A stretch of DNA of 64,000 nucleotides. Origin: CAYFRC01 sp050946115 (GTDB taxonomy: Bacteria; Bacillota; Clostridia; Christensenellales; Aristaeellaceae). The stretch lies in NCBI GenBank assembly GCA_050946115.1, contig JBMNUF010000008.1, forward strand, positions 54,193 through 118,192. The letters run 5' to 3'. Shown one piece after another: positions 35,616 to 43,089 of the stretch. Both the position numbers and the translations under genes were made by a program. The notes below the pieces were generated by a model. It ran no database searches and had not been told where the DNA came from. It saw nothing but the letters and a program-made list of their open reading frames with translations. The first letter of the stretch is position 1. Each line of letters begins with the position of its first letter.

Positions 35616-36239
35616 ATGAACCGCTCGGAGCGGAGACGACGAAGGAATGCGCTTCGAAAAAGGGCGATGCTCCTTGTGATTTCGTGCGCGCTTTTGTGTG
35701 TTCTCGGCGTGGTCGCCTCCCGCGCGATCCGCACGGAAGCGGCGCGGCGGGAGAGGGAAATACTGCTTGCGGCATACCCGATCCGCTATCAGGAGGTCGT
35801 GGAGGAATGTGCGGCGGAATTCTCCCTCGAAACGGAGCGGCTGTACGCCGTCATGCTGTGCGAATCGTCGTTCCGGGCGGATGCGGTGTCCGGAGCGGGC
35901 GCGGTCGGGCTGATGCAGCTTCTCCCCGACACGGCGAAATGGATCGCGGAAAAGCTGGGCGAGGAGTATAACGATGCGATGCTTACCGATCCGCGGCAAA
36001 ACGCGCGGCTCGGCTCGTGGTACCTTTCGTATCTGGATCGGCGCTTCGGCGGCGATCTGACCAAGGCGACGGCGGCGTATCACACGGGGCAGAACCGCGT
36101 GGACGAATGGCTCAAAGACCCCGCGAATTCTTCGGACGGCGCGGCGCTCGAACACATCCCATCGGACGCAACGCGCGGGTATGTCGAGCGCGTGCTAAAG
36201 GCCGTCGAAATGTATAGGGAACTGTATGGCGGAAAATGA
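35616..36239 (+). CDS. Membrane-anchored lytic transglycosylase (SLT domain)
   Basis: 207 residues from ATG 35616, with GGGAGG at 35602-35607; the GTG at 35610 is too close to the RBS. An Arg-rich start and one membrane helix (about 18-38) anchor it. The SLT/Slt70-like domain (about 60-190) has the catalytic Glu in AVMLCESSFRADAVS, then GAVGLMQLLPDTAKW and TAAYHTGQNRVDEWL. It should cut peptidoglycan glycan strands to 1,6-anhydro ends. It is cotranscribed with coaE and the following lipoprotein gene; the latter's start lies just downstream. Confidence 0.93.
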   Translation: MNRSERRRRRNALRKRAMLLVISCALLCVLGVVASRAIRTEAARREREILLAAYPIRYQEVVEECAAEFSLETERLYAVMLCESSFRADAVSGAGAVGLMQLLPDTAKWIAEKLGEEYNDAMLTDPRQNARLGSWYLSYLDRRFGGDLTKATAAYHTGQNRVDEWLKDPANSSDGAALEHIPSDATRGYVERVLKAVEMYRELYGGK

Positions 36240-36252
36240 AACGGAGAGCATG

Positions 36253-38037
36253 ATGAAAAAACGGCATCTTTTTGCGGCGTTTTTGATTTTGACGCTGCTT
36301 TTATACGGCTGCGGCCCCGAGGAAACGGGCGGGCTCGGCCACATTACGATTGAAGAACCCGTGGCGACGGTCGTGCCTGCGGCGTACAATCCCTCCCAAA
36401 GGGAGCCGGATCCGGACGCAGACGGCACGGCGGATTTCTTTTCCGAGGAATCGACCGACTATTACAACGGCGAGGCGATGCCCGCGCCGCCGATCGACAT
36501 GGGCGCAGCGCCCGAGGCGTCCGACGAGAACGGCATCCGGGAGGTTGCGCCGAGCGCGGCATCACCGGGCGTGAATCTGGCGGCGGGCGACATCACCATG
36601 GGCGTCGTCGTATCGACGGACGCGGACATCAACCCGCTTTCCACCGACTGCCGCGATTTTATCAACATCGACAGCCTCGTCTACGAATCGCTTGTCGAGC
36701 TGAACGAGAATATGCGCCCCCAGCCGCAGCTTGCGGACCGCTGGACGTTTGACGGCGATCTGTGGACGTTTACGCTTCGAAGCGGCATCGTCTTTCACGA
36801 CGGCGCCGCGCTCACGGCAAACGACGTGGTCGCGAGCTATCAGGAGATATTAAACCACCCGACGGGCAAGTGGTATAGCCTTGTGAGCCATATCTCCGCG
36901 ATGCGTGCGGTGGACGATCTGACGCTCGAGGTCAAATCGGCGAGCGAAATGGGGTATTTCACGCTCTACTGCATGACGTTCCCCGTCGTTTCCGCCGCGA
37001 GCATCGCGGCAGAGACACCCATGGGCACGGGCGCGTACTGGTTTATCGATTTCAGTCGCAACAACGCGCTGCGGCTGGAGAGCAACCCGCTCTGGTGGCG
37101 CAGGGCGTCCGGCGGCGTGGAGAGCATCGTCGCGATTTTCTACCCTTCGACGAAGGCGGCGATGCAGGCGCTGGAGACGGGGGAGATCGACACGCTCGCA
37201 ACCGAGAGCGCGACGGCGTCTTTGTCCAAGAACCTGAGCGACCGCGTGACGGTGGATTTTCTCACGCAGACCTATGAATGCCTGTTGCCGAATCTGGACA
37301 GGCAGATCATGGCTTCCCCCGCCGTCCGAAAGGCGATCATGTACGCGATCGACCGAACGACCGTCGTCGAGACCGTATACGCCGGCCTCGCGCAGGAATC
37401 GGAGGTGCCCGTGCAGCCCGGCACGTGGCTGCACGACCCGCAGTCCACCAAGTACAATTTCAGCCCGGAGCGCGCGCTGTACCTCCTCTACGAGGACGGT
37501 TGGAGCGACCCCGACGGCGACGGCGTGCTGCAAAAGGAGATGGAGGGCAGCGTCGTGCGGCTGGAGATTTCGCTCGCGACCTACGACCGAGGCACGACGA
37601 CCACGCGGACGGACGCGGCGAACCTCATCGCCGAGCAGTTAAAGACCGTCGGCTTCGCCGTGACGGTGGAGACCGTCTCCACGTCGGATGTGCTTCCGAC
37701 GCTGCGCAACGGCAAGTTCGACCTCGCGCTCGTCGCGTTCGAGCTGTCGGAGCTTCCGGAGCTGTCGTTCCTTCTGTATTCTTCGGGGAATTGCAACTAC
37801 TCGCGGTATACCTCCGCGTCCATGGATACGCTGCTCAGGGAGGCATTCCAAACGACCGACGAGGAAGCGCTCAAAAACACGATGGGCAAAATCCAGCTGC
37901 AAATCGTGGAGGAGCTGCCCGTGATGGGGCTGTTCTTCCGAAGCGGCATCCTCATTTGCAAACAGTCGCTGGGCGGGATCGTGGGCTCGCGGCAGGGCAA
38001 CGTGCTGCGCGGTATCGCGACGGCGATCAGGGATTAG
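36253..38037 (+). CDS. Lipoprotein, ABC transporter substrate-binding protein family 5
   Basis: 594 residues from the second of two adjacent ATGs, with GGAGA as RBS. The signal peptide ends in a lipobox (LLLYGC), so this one is lipid-anchored. Residues about 25-110 are a low-complexity Pro/Glu/Asp-rich linker, after which the family 5 binding-protein fold begins (ITMGVVVSTDADINPLSTD), with KAIMYAIDRTTVV in the middle. It may bind peptides or other solutes, but no permease genes are adjacent. Its place behind a lytic transglycosylase suggests cell-wall peptide uptake or sensing (inference). Confidence 0.88.
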   Translation: MKKRHLFAAFLILTLLLYGCGPEETGGLGHITIEEPVATVVPAAYNPSQREPDPDADGTADFFSEESTDYYNGEAMPAPPIDMGAAPEASDENGIREVAPSAASPGVNLAAGDITMGVVVSTDADINPLSTDCRDFINIDSLVYESLVELNENMRPQPQLADRWTFDGDLWTFTLRSGIVFHDGAALTANDVVASYQEILNHPTGKWYSLVSHISAMRAVDDLTLEVKSASEMGYFTLYCMTFPVVSAASIAAETPMGTGAYWFIDFSRNNALRLESNPLWWRRASGGVESIVAIFYPSTKAAMQALETGEIDTLATESATASLSKNLSDRVTVDFLTQTYECLLPNLDRQIMASPAVRKAIMYAIDRTTVVETVYAGLAQESEVPVQPGTWLHDPQSTKYNFSPERALYLLYEDGWSDPDGDGVLQKEMEGSVVRLEISLATYDRGTTTTRTDAANLIAEQLKTVGFAVTVETVSTSDVLPTLRNGKFDLALVAFELSELPELSFLLYSSGNCNYSRYTSASMDTLLREAFQTTDEEALKNTMGKIQLQIVEELPVMGLFFRSGILICKQSLGGIVGSRQGNVLRGIATAIRD

Positions 38038-38062
38038 GCGGGCGGCGCATCCCCGAAAAGAC

Positions 38063-38091
38063 AAAAAAAGAGCGCGGCTCGTCCCGCGCTC
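38063..38091 (-). terminator. Terminator between the lipoprotein and SH3 genes
   Basis: Minus-strand GAGCGCGG...CCGCGCTC followed by TTTTTTTG; mainly serves the minus-strand SH3 gene. Confidence 0.88.
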
Positions 38092-38107
38092 CCCAAGCGG
38101 CGAAGGC

Positions 38108-38818
38108 TCAGCCCTCCGCCGCGTTGTCATACAGTTCGATGTATTTGTTGTACATATAGCCCGTCCTTCCGCGATAGCGCACCTTGCTCCACTTTTCCCC
38201 GAGCGTGAGCACGGCGATATTTGATCCCTTGTCGGGCGAGGCGATGATCGCGGCCTTGGGGCTTGCGCCCCTTCTCAGGTTCACCATCGCGGTGGTCCTC
38301 GCGGGGAGGCCTTCGGCGAGGTGGAGGCTGTAGGCGTTGCCCGTGCGCTCCGTCGGGATGAGCTGCACTTCGTACCAGCTGCCCACGTGCCCGATCGCCG
38401 TCTGTTTGTCGTCGTTTTCCAGTACGCCCGTGACCGCGAGGCGCGTCCCCCGATCCACGAGCAGTTTTCCGTTGCCGCCTGCGCGCTTGGAGATGCCGAA
38501 CGCGACGCTGCCCCACTTTTTCACGCTCGTCACCGGGATATATTCCGATACGTAATAGCTGTTGACATACCCCTCGATGCCCGTGGAGAGTATGCGCACC
38601 TTGATCCACACATTCCCCGTGGAGAGCACCTCGATCGCGTCGCCGTAATATGCGTAGCCGAGCACCTTATACCGTGTACCCGTGCCCGCGCGCACGTGGA
38701 TGCAGCCGCTCGTATATGGCGTTTTGATCGCGGCGTGGATCGTCGACGCGCCCGCCGCAGGAACGAACAGGGATGCGCACAAAAGCGCGACCAGCGCCGC
38801 GCATAGCAGGCGTTTCAT
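38108..38818 (-). CDS. Secreted protein with bacterial SH3 domains
   Basis: 236 residues from ATG 38818; the GTG three codons earlier sits almost on the RBS GGGAG. A signal peptide of about 24 residues ends AAGASTIHA. Two clear SH3b units are seen: residues about 28-92 (IHVRAGTGTRYKVLGYAYYG...GYVNSYYV) and about 175-232 (VNLRRGASPKAAI...TGYMYNKYI). The region between them resembles a degenerate third unit. SH3b domains bind peptidoglycan peptides or surface polymers. No catalytic domain is attached. Monocistronic. Confidence 0.88.
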   Translation of the reverse strand: MKRLLCAALVALLCASLFVPAAGASTIHAAIKTPYTSGCIHVRAGTGTRYKVLGYAYYGDAIEVLSTGNVWIKVRILSTGIEGYVNSYYVSEYIPVTSVKKWGSVAFGISKRAGGNGKLLVDRGTRLAVTGVLENDDKQTAIGHVGSWYEVQLIPTERTGNAYSLHLAEGLPARTTAMVNLRRGASPKAAIIASPDKGSNIAVLTLGEKWSKVRYRGRTGYMYNKYIELYDNAAEG

Positions 38819-38953
38819 CCGTTTCACACTCCCTTTTCGCGTTAGCGATAATCATACACATATTATACAACGGATTGCGAAGCCAGTTGTTTCAAAGGTA
38901 TGAACTTTTATGTAAAGATTGTGTGTCGAACGCAAATGCCGCACCGAAAATGG

Positions 38954-38959
38954 TATAAT
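38954..38959 (+). promoter_or_regulatory. -10 box before the GT2-GtrA gene
   Basis: TATAAT 27 bases before the GTG start at 38987. No strong -35 box at the right distance. Confidence 0.5.
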
Positions 38960-38986
38960 GGGGGCGAATCGCAAGGAGGGAATTGT

Positions 38987-40099
38987 GTGACTTCAGAGAA
39001 TCGGGATACCTGTGTGCTGATCCCGGCATATAAGCCGGACGAAAGGCTCAACGAAATGATAGACCGCCTGTTTGCGGCGGGGTTTGAAACCGTCGTCGCG
39101 GTGGACGACGGCGGTGGCGAGGCGTATCGGGCGATTTTTGAAAAGGCTTCGGCGCAAGGCGCGCACGTTTTGACGCATCCCGTCAACCGAGGCAAGGGCG
39201 CCGCGCTCAAGACGGGACTTTCGCATATCGCGGCGCATTTTCCCATGCCCGTCGTGACGGCGGACGCGGACGGACAGCATGCCGTCAAGGACATCGTTCG
39301 CGTCGCGCAAAAGCTGCGCGAAGAGCCGGAGGCACTCGTCCTCGGCGCGCGCGACAAAAAGCAGATGCCGCCGCGCTCGAAGGTGGGAAATACCATTACC
39401 TGCACGGTGCTCGGGCTGCTTTCGGGGCTTTGGATCGACGACACGCAGACGGGTCTGCGCGGCATCCCGCGCTCGCTGCTCGAGGAGTATGCAAAGCTTG
39501 AGGGCGACCGCTACGAGTACGAGATGAATATGCTCCTGGAGACGCGCAAGAAGGGCACGATCGTCGAACAGGTGACGATTGACACCATCTATATCGACGA
39601 CAACAAGTCCTCGCACTTCAGCGTCATACGGGACAGCGCGCGCATATACGGCCTGATGCTTCGGCAGGAGCTCGCCTATATCGGCTCCGCCCTGTCCTGC
39701 GGGCTGATCGACTGGGCGCTGTTTGCGCTGCTTCACTACCTTTTGCCCGCGAACCTCAACCATCTGGACGTGTCGAGCCCCGTGCTGCACAAGATCGTCG
39801 CCGCGCTTTTGCCCTCGGGCGTCGGCGTGCCGTTCCTTGTGGCGCGCTTCCTGTCCTCACTCTTGAACTACCGCGTGAACCGCGATGTCGTGTTCAAGGC
39901 GGGCAAGCGAAAGGGTTCGCTCGCGGCGTATTATGTGCTGGTCATCATAGTGATGTTTGCGAGCATACAGCTCATCAAGCTCTTGACGAAGGTCGGTATT
40001 CCCGCCGTCGCCGCCAAGCCGATCGCGGATTTGGTGATGTTCGTATTCAGCTTCATCATCCAAAATAAGGTGATTTTCAGGAAAAAGAAGGAAGGCTGA
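38987..40099 (+). CDS. Glycosyltransferase family 2 fused to a GtrA-like membrane domain
   Basis: 370 residues from GTG 38987, with GGAGGGA as RBS; the longer frame crosses the promoter. Residues 1-225 are a GT2 domain of the polyprenyl-phosphate hexosyltransferase type: VLIPAYKPDERL, VVAVDDGGG, then TADADGQH with the DxD metal site, and DTQTGLRGI. Residues about 235-370 are a GtrA domain with four membrane helices. Such fusions transfer a sugar to undecaprenyl phosphate and may flip it for decoration of wall polymers. Just upstream of the secreted paralog array (4-base gap). Confidence 0.92.
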   Translation: MTSENRDTCVLIPAYKPDERLNEMIDRLFAAGFETVVAVDDGGGEAYRAIFEKASAQGAHVLTHPVNRGKGAALKTGLSHIAAHFPMPVVTADADGQHAVKDIVRVAQKLREEPEALVLGARDKKQMPPRSKVGNTITCTVLGLLSGLWIDDTQTGLRGIPRSLLEEYAKLEGDRYEYEMNMLLETRKKGTIVEQVTIDTIYIDDNKSSHFSVIRDSARIYGLMLRQELAYIGSALSCGLIDWALFALLHYLLPANLNHLDVSSPVLHKIVAALLPSGVGVPFLVARFLSSLLNYRVNRDVVFKAGKRKGSLAAYYVLVIIVMFASIQLIKLLTKVGIPAVAAKPIADLVMFVFSFIIQNKVIFRKKKEG

Positions 40100-40103
40100 T
40101 CGC

Positions 40104-40676
40104 GTGAAGCGGATTTTGCCCTGCGCGCTCGCGGCGCTGCTCTTTCTGTCCACGGTTCTCCCCTGTTTTGCGGAGGAAGAAGCGGGCTTCACCTTTGAAA
40201 GAGGCGCGCGCTGGGGCATGTCGTATGCAGAAGTCTTGGCTTTGGAGAATGCCGATGCGGATGCATCCCATAGCATGGACGAGGATGTCGTTATATGGTT
40301 CTTTGAGGTGCCGGGCGTCAATGTGGGCAAATACACGGGGGATCTGGTGTATATGTTCATTGGGGACGAACTCATGCTCATCGCCTATAGGATTCCGGAG
40401 GCTTCGGACGCATCCTACGGGGATCTGCGAGGCGCACTTTGCTCCCTGTACGGCGAGCCGTACGGGGAGGACAGGTCTGCGCTGGTAAGCTTTGTAAGCG
40501 ATAGTATGCAGTGGGATTGGGACGAAGCGGAACGGGCAACGGAAAACGCTGAGGTGTGGCATGTTGCAAGCGACGCGGATGTAAGTTTGGGCACGGCGGA
40601 GCGCACGATCTTCATCGTCTATTACGATACCGCATACAGTTTCGGGTGCGCCGACTTCGACGCGACGGAGCCGTAA
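40104..40676 (+). CDS. Secreted protein of unknown function, paralog 1 of 4
   Basis: 190 residues with a signal peptide ending LPCFAEEE. The mature part begins with the family hallmark FERGARWGMSYAEVLALE and ends VYYDTAYSFGCADFDATEP. The core order, shared by all copies, is: R-x-x-WGMS-x-x-EV, an acidic stretch, a KYTGDLVYMF-type strand, a 'LYGEP' turn, and a C-terminal 'WH(V/I)A..D..'. I do not recognise a named domain. The gene starts 4 bases after the glycosyltransferase and is followed by two intact and one interrupted relative. Confidence 0.8.
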   Translation: MKRILPCALAALLFLSTVLPCFAEEEAGFTFERGARWGMSYAEVLALENADADASHSMDEDVVIWFFEVPGVNVGKYTGDLVYMFIGDELMLIAYRIPEASDASYGDLRGALCSLYGEPYGEDRSALVSFVSDSMQWDWDEAERATENAEVWHVASDADVSLGTAERTIFIVYYDTAYSFGCADFDATEP

Positions 40677-40728
40677 TGCGCGAAATCGCCTTGTCGATTT
40701 TCGATAAAAAGAAAGGAAGGCTAAGCGT

Positions 40729-41283
40729 ATGAGGAGATTTTTTGCTTTTGCGCTTGCGGCGCTGCTGACACTCTCCGCGGCACTCCCCTGTTTTGCGGAG
40801 GGAGAAGCGGGCGTACCCTTCGAGCGGGGTACGCGGTGGGGCATGTCGCGCGAAGAAGTCAAAGCTTTGGAAAACTTGGGCGAGGATGCCAACTACAGCG
40901 AATATGAGGAGGATGTTTTTTCGACGTTGTCGGTGCTCGACGTGGAGGTGAGCGAATACACGGCGGAACTGGGGTATCTGTTCGTGAGGGACGAACTTCT
41001 CTGCATCAACTATCAGATTATTCCGCCCTTGGACGGCGCGGACGAACCCTACGAGAACCTCCGAAGCGAGCTCTCCGCCCTATATGGCGAGCCGTCGGGA
41101 GATGACGAATCCGCATTCCTGCGCTTTTTGAACGACATCGCAAAGCAGATGGATCAGGAGGAAATAGACCTGGCGATAGAAAACGCCGCGGTGTGGCACC
41201 TTGCGGGCGATACGGACGTGGTATTGAGCGTGATACAGGGTATGACCTCCATCACCTATTACAACACCGCCTACGATTTTTAA
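40729..41283 (+). CDS. Secreted protein of unknown function, paralog 2 of 4
   Basis: 184 residues, signal peptide ending LPCFAEGE. Same plan as paralog 1: FERGTRWGMSREEVKALE, then an ELGYLFVRDELLCI strand, LYGEPSGDDESAF, and AVWHLAGDTDVVLS. It stops at TYYNTAYDF, about 12 residues short of the C-terminus seen in the others, because of a TAA. The first 20 bases of each paralog's signal-peptide coding region are nearly identical, pointing to recent duplication. RBS AAAGGAAGG. Confidence 0.8.
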   Translation: MRRFFAFALAALLTLSAALPCFAEGEAGVPFERGTRWGMSREEVKALENLGEDANYSEYEEDVFSTLSVLDVEVSEYTAELGYLFVRDELLCINYQIIPPLDGADEPYENLRSELSALYGEPSGDDESAFLRFLNDIAKQMDQEEIDLAIENAAVWHLAGDTDVVLSVIQGMTSITYYNTAYDF

Positions 41284-41307
41284 CCAAAAGTAAGGAGGAT
41301 TGATCGT

Positions 41308-41919
41308 ATGAAGAAGATTTTGGTCTTTGCGCTTGCGGCGCTGCTGATGCTCTCCACGGCACTCCCCTGTTTTGCGGAGGAGAACGCGAAGGAGAAAGAC
41401 GATGTCTTCACCTTCGCGCGGGGCGCGCGGTGGGGAATGTCGCGCGCGGACGTCATGGCGTTGGAGGATATGGACGAGGATGCCGACTTCGGCGAAGAAG
41501 ATGAGAGCGGATTGACGGACCTGATGGTGTCCGGCGTAAAGGTGAGCAAATACGCGGCAGAGCTGGCGTACATGTTCCTGCAGGACGAGCTTTGCTGCAT
41601 CGTCTATTACATTCCCGCGCCCTCGGACGGCGGGGACGTATCTTACAGGTATCTTCAGGGTGCGCTTTCCTCCCTCTACGGAGAACCTTCGAACGAGGAC
41701 GAATCCGCATTCCTGCGTTTTGCGGACAATATCGAGAAGTGGGCAGCCAGGGACGATCGGGAGGAGATAAGCCTGATATCCTTTGACATAGCCACGGTAT
41801 GGCACATTGCGGGCGATACGGACGTGCTTTTAGGCGATGTGGATGGCGAAACCCTCATCATCTATTACAACACCGCATTCGATTTTGCCACCGCCAAATT
41901 CGACACGACGGGGCTGTGA
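41308..41919 (+). CDS. Secreted protein of unknown function, paralog 3 of 4
   Basis: 203 residues, signal peptide ending LPCFAEEN. It has FARGARWGMSRADVMALE, an ELAYMFLQDELCCI strand, LYGEPSNEDESAF and VWHIAGDTDVLLGD, and the full C-terminus YNTAFDFATAKFDTTGL. A short charged insert (KEKDD) follows the signal peptide. Closest in sequence to the remains of paralog 4. RBS AAGGAGG, 24 bases after paralog 2. Function unknown; probably secreted to the cell surface because no anchor is present. Confidence 0.8.
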   Translation: MKKILVFALAALLMLSTALPCFAEENAKEKDDVFTFARGARWGMSRADVMALEDMDEDADFGEEDESGLTDLMVSGVKVSKYAAELAYMFLQDELCCIVYYIPAPSDGGDVSYRYLQGALSSLYGEPSNEDESAFLRFADNIEKWAARDDREEISLISFDIATVWHIAGDTDVLLGDVDGETLIIYYNTAFDFATAKFDTTGL

Positions 41920-41976
41920 TGCGCAAACAATCGCTTTGGCGATTTTATTTTAATAAAGCGCAAAAAGGTTGAACGT

Positions 41977-42262
41977 ATGAAGAAGATTTTGGTCTGCGCG
42001 GTCGCGGCGCTGACGGTTCTTTCTATGCTTCTCCCTTGCCTTGCGGAGGAGAAAGATGTCTTCACCTTCGCGGGGTGCGCGCTGGGGCATGCGAATGCGG
42101 AAGTCTTGGCTTTGGAAAACCTCGATGAAGATGCATCCTATAGCATGGACGAGGATGTCGATATATGTATGTTTTTTGAGATGGTCGACGTGAAGGGGAG
42201 CAAATACACGGGCGATCTGGTGTATGAGTTCATATGGGACGAGCGCATGCGCATCGCCTATA
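41977..42262 (+). pseudogene. Secreted protein paralog 4, 5' fragment interrupted by an insertion
   Basis: The first ~95 residues match the family (signal peptide ending LPCLAEEK, then LGHANAEVLALENLDEDASYSMDEDV and KYTGDLVYEFIWDERMRIAY), although the WGMS motif is already altered to ALGHA. After RIAYI at about 42262 the frame runs into unrelated AT-rich sequence and ends at 42447. The missing C-terminal end is found at 42900-43028 after the GNAT gene. About 65 codons of the middle are absent, so DNA was replaced, not just inserted. Confidence 0.8.
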
Positions 42263-42899
42263 TCGGGCAGTATCCCTGCTTGCAACTTGGGCGATTTCAG
42301 TACAGGATACCGGTCGTATACCGTGGTTCTGCCAGAAACCTTTCATGGGAAGTTACTCAATTGGTCTTTCATCGGCATATCCGCATAAATCAGAATTTGT
42401 GGAGGAAGTGTTATGGAAGTGCAATTCGGTGCGCCGACAGATATTGATTCCTGGATGGACCTGGTAGAAGAAGTGAAGTGGAATTTTCCCGGTTTGGAAA
42501 CCGAAACAGCCATTGAGGAACACAAAAGTACTGTTATGGAATTCATATCTCAAAGACGGGCTTTATGTGTAAAAGATCAGAATATAATAGTCGGTGTTCT
42601 CCTTTTCTCCCGAAAATACAATATGATCTGTTGTTTGGCAGTAAAGCCGGAGTATCGTAAACGTGGTATTGCATCAATGCTGATGAAAAAAGCACTGAGC
42701 GAACTTGACGGTGATAAGGACATTGTTGTATCGACCTTTCGGGAGGGTGACGAAAAAGGAATCGCCGCCAGAGCATTTTATAAAAAATTCGGATTCGTTG
42801 AAGGCGAATTAACGGAAGAATTCGGATCACCGTGTCAAGTGTTTACGCTGTTTCGATAAATTCCAGTTTATCGAGCCAAAGCATATGGCTATGAGTGCT
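42263..42899. mobile_element. Foreign DNA block with a GNAT gene, interrupting paralog 4
   Basis: About 640 bases of AT-rich DNA lie between the two matched halves of paralog 4. It carries one complete gene (42413-42859) and, after it, two short inverted repeats (CGATAAA/TTTATCG at about 42854-42873 and AGCCA/TGGCT at about 42874-42890). No transposase, terminal inverted repeats or target-site duplication were seen. The boundaries are approximate to within a few bases. Confidence 0.6.
42413..42859 (+). CDS. GNAT family N-acetyltransferase
   Basis: 148 residues. Motif A, which binds acetyl-CoA, is VKPEYRKRGIASMLM near residue 78, and motif B-like RAFYKKFGFVEGE near 122. It transfers an acetyl group from acetyl-CoA to an amine; similar single-domain cassette-type GNATs modify small molecules or proteins. 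The substrate is unknown. RBS GGAGGAAG 7 bases upstream. Its low GC and its place inside a broken secreted-protein gene mark it as recently acquired. Confidence 0.85.
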   Translation: MEVQFGAPTDIDSWMDLVEEVKWNFPGLETETAIEEHKSTVMEFISQRRALCVKDQNIIVGVLLFSRKYNMICCLAVKPEYRKRGIASMLMKKALSELDGDKDIVVSTFREGDEKGIAARAFYKKFGFVEGELTEEFGSPCQVFTLFR

Positions 42900-43028
42900 T
42901 TTATTATATGGCACATCGCGGGCGGTACGGGCGTATTTTGGGGCGCGGTTGAGAACGAAACCTTCATCGCCTACCGCAACACCGCCTTTGACGTTGCTTC
43001 CATCGGCTTCGACACGACGGGGCTGTGA
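42900..43028 (+). pseudogene. 3' remnant of secreted protein paralog 4
   Basis: Translation from TGGCAC at 42908 gives WHIAGGTGVFWGAVE, then NTAFDVASIGFDTTGL and a stop at 43026-43028, matching the C-terminus of paralog 3 (WHIAGDTDVLLGDVD ... NTAFDFATAKFDTTGL). No start codon or upstream frame, so it is a displaced gene end. Confidence 0.82.
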
Positions 43029-43038
43029 TGCGACAAAC

Positions 43039-43081
43039 AAAAAAAGGGAGCGGCAGCACAAAAGTTGCCGCTCCCTTTTTG
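43039..43081. terminator. Bidirectional terminator after the paralog array and the ABC exporter genes
   Basis: GGGAGCGGCA/TGCCGCTCCC flanked by A7 and T5: a strong hairpin serving both converging transcripts. Confidence 0.93.
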
Positions 43082-43089
43082 TCTGTTCG

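Noticed and set aside
42263..42899. Integron gene cassette in paralog 4
   Set aside because: A single GNAT gene flanked by inverted repeats looks cassette-like, but no RYYYAAC/GTTRRRY core sites are present at the junctions and there is no integrase or attC array.
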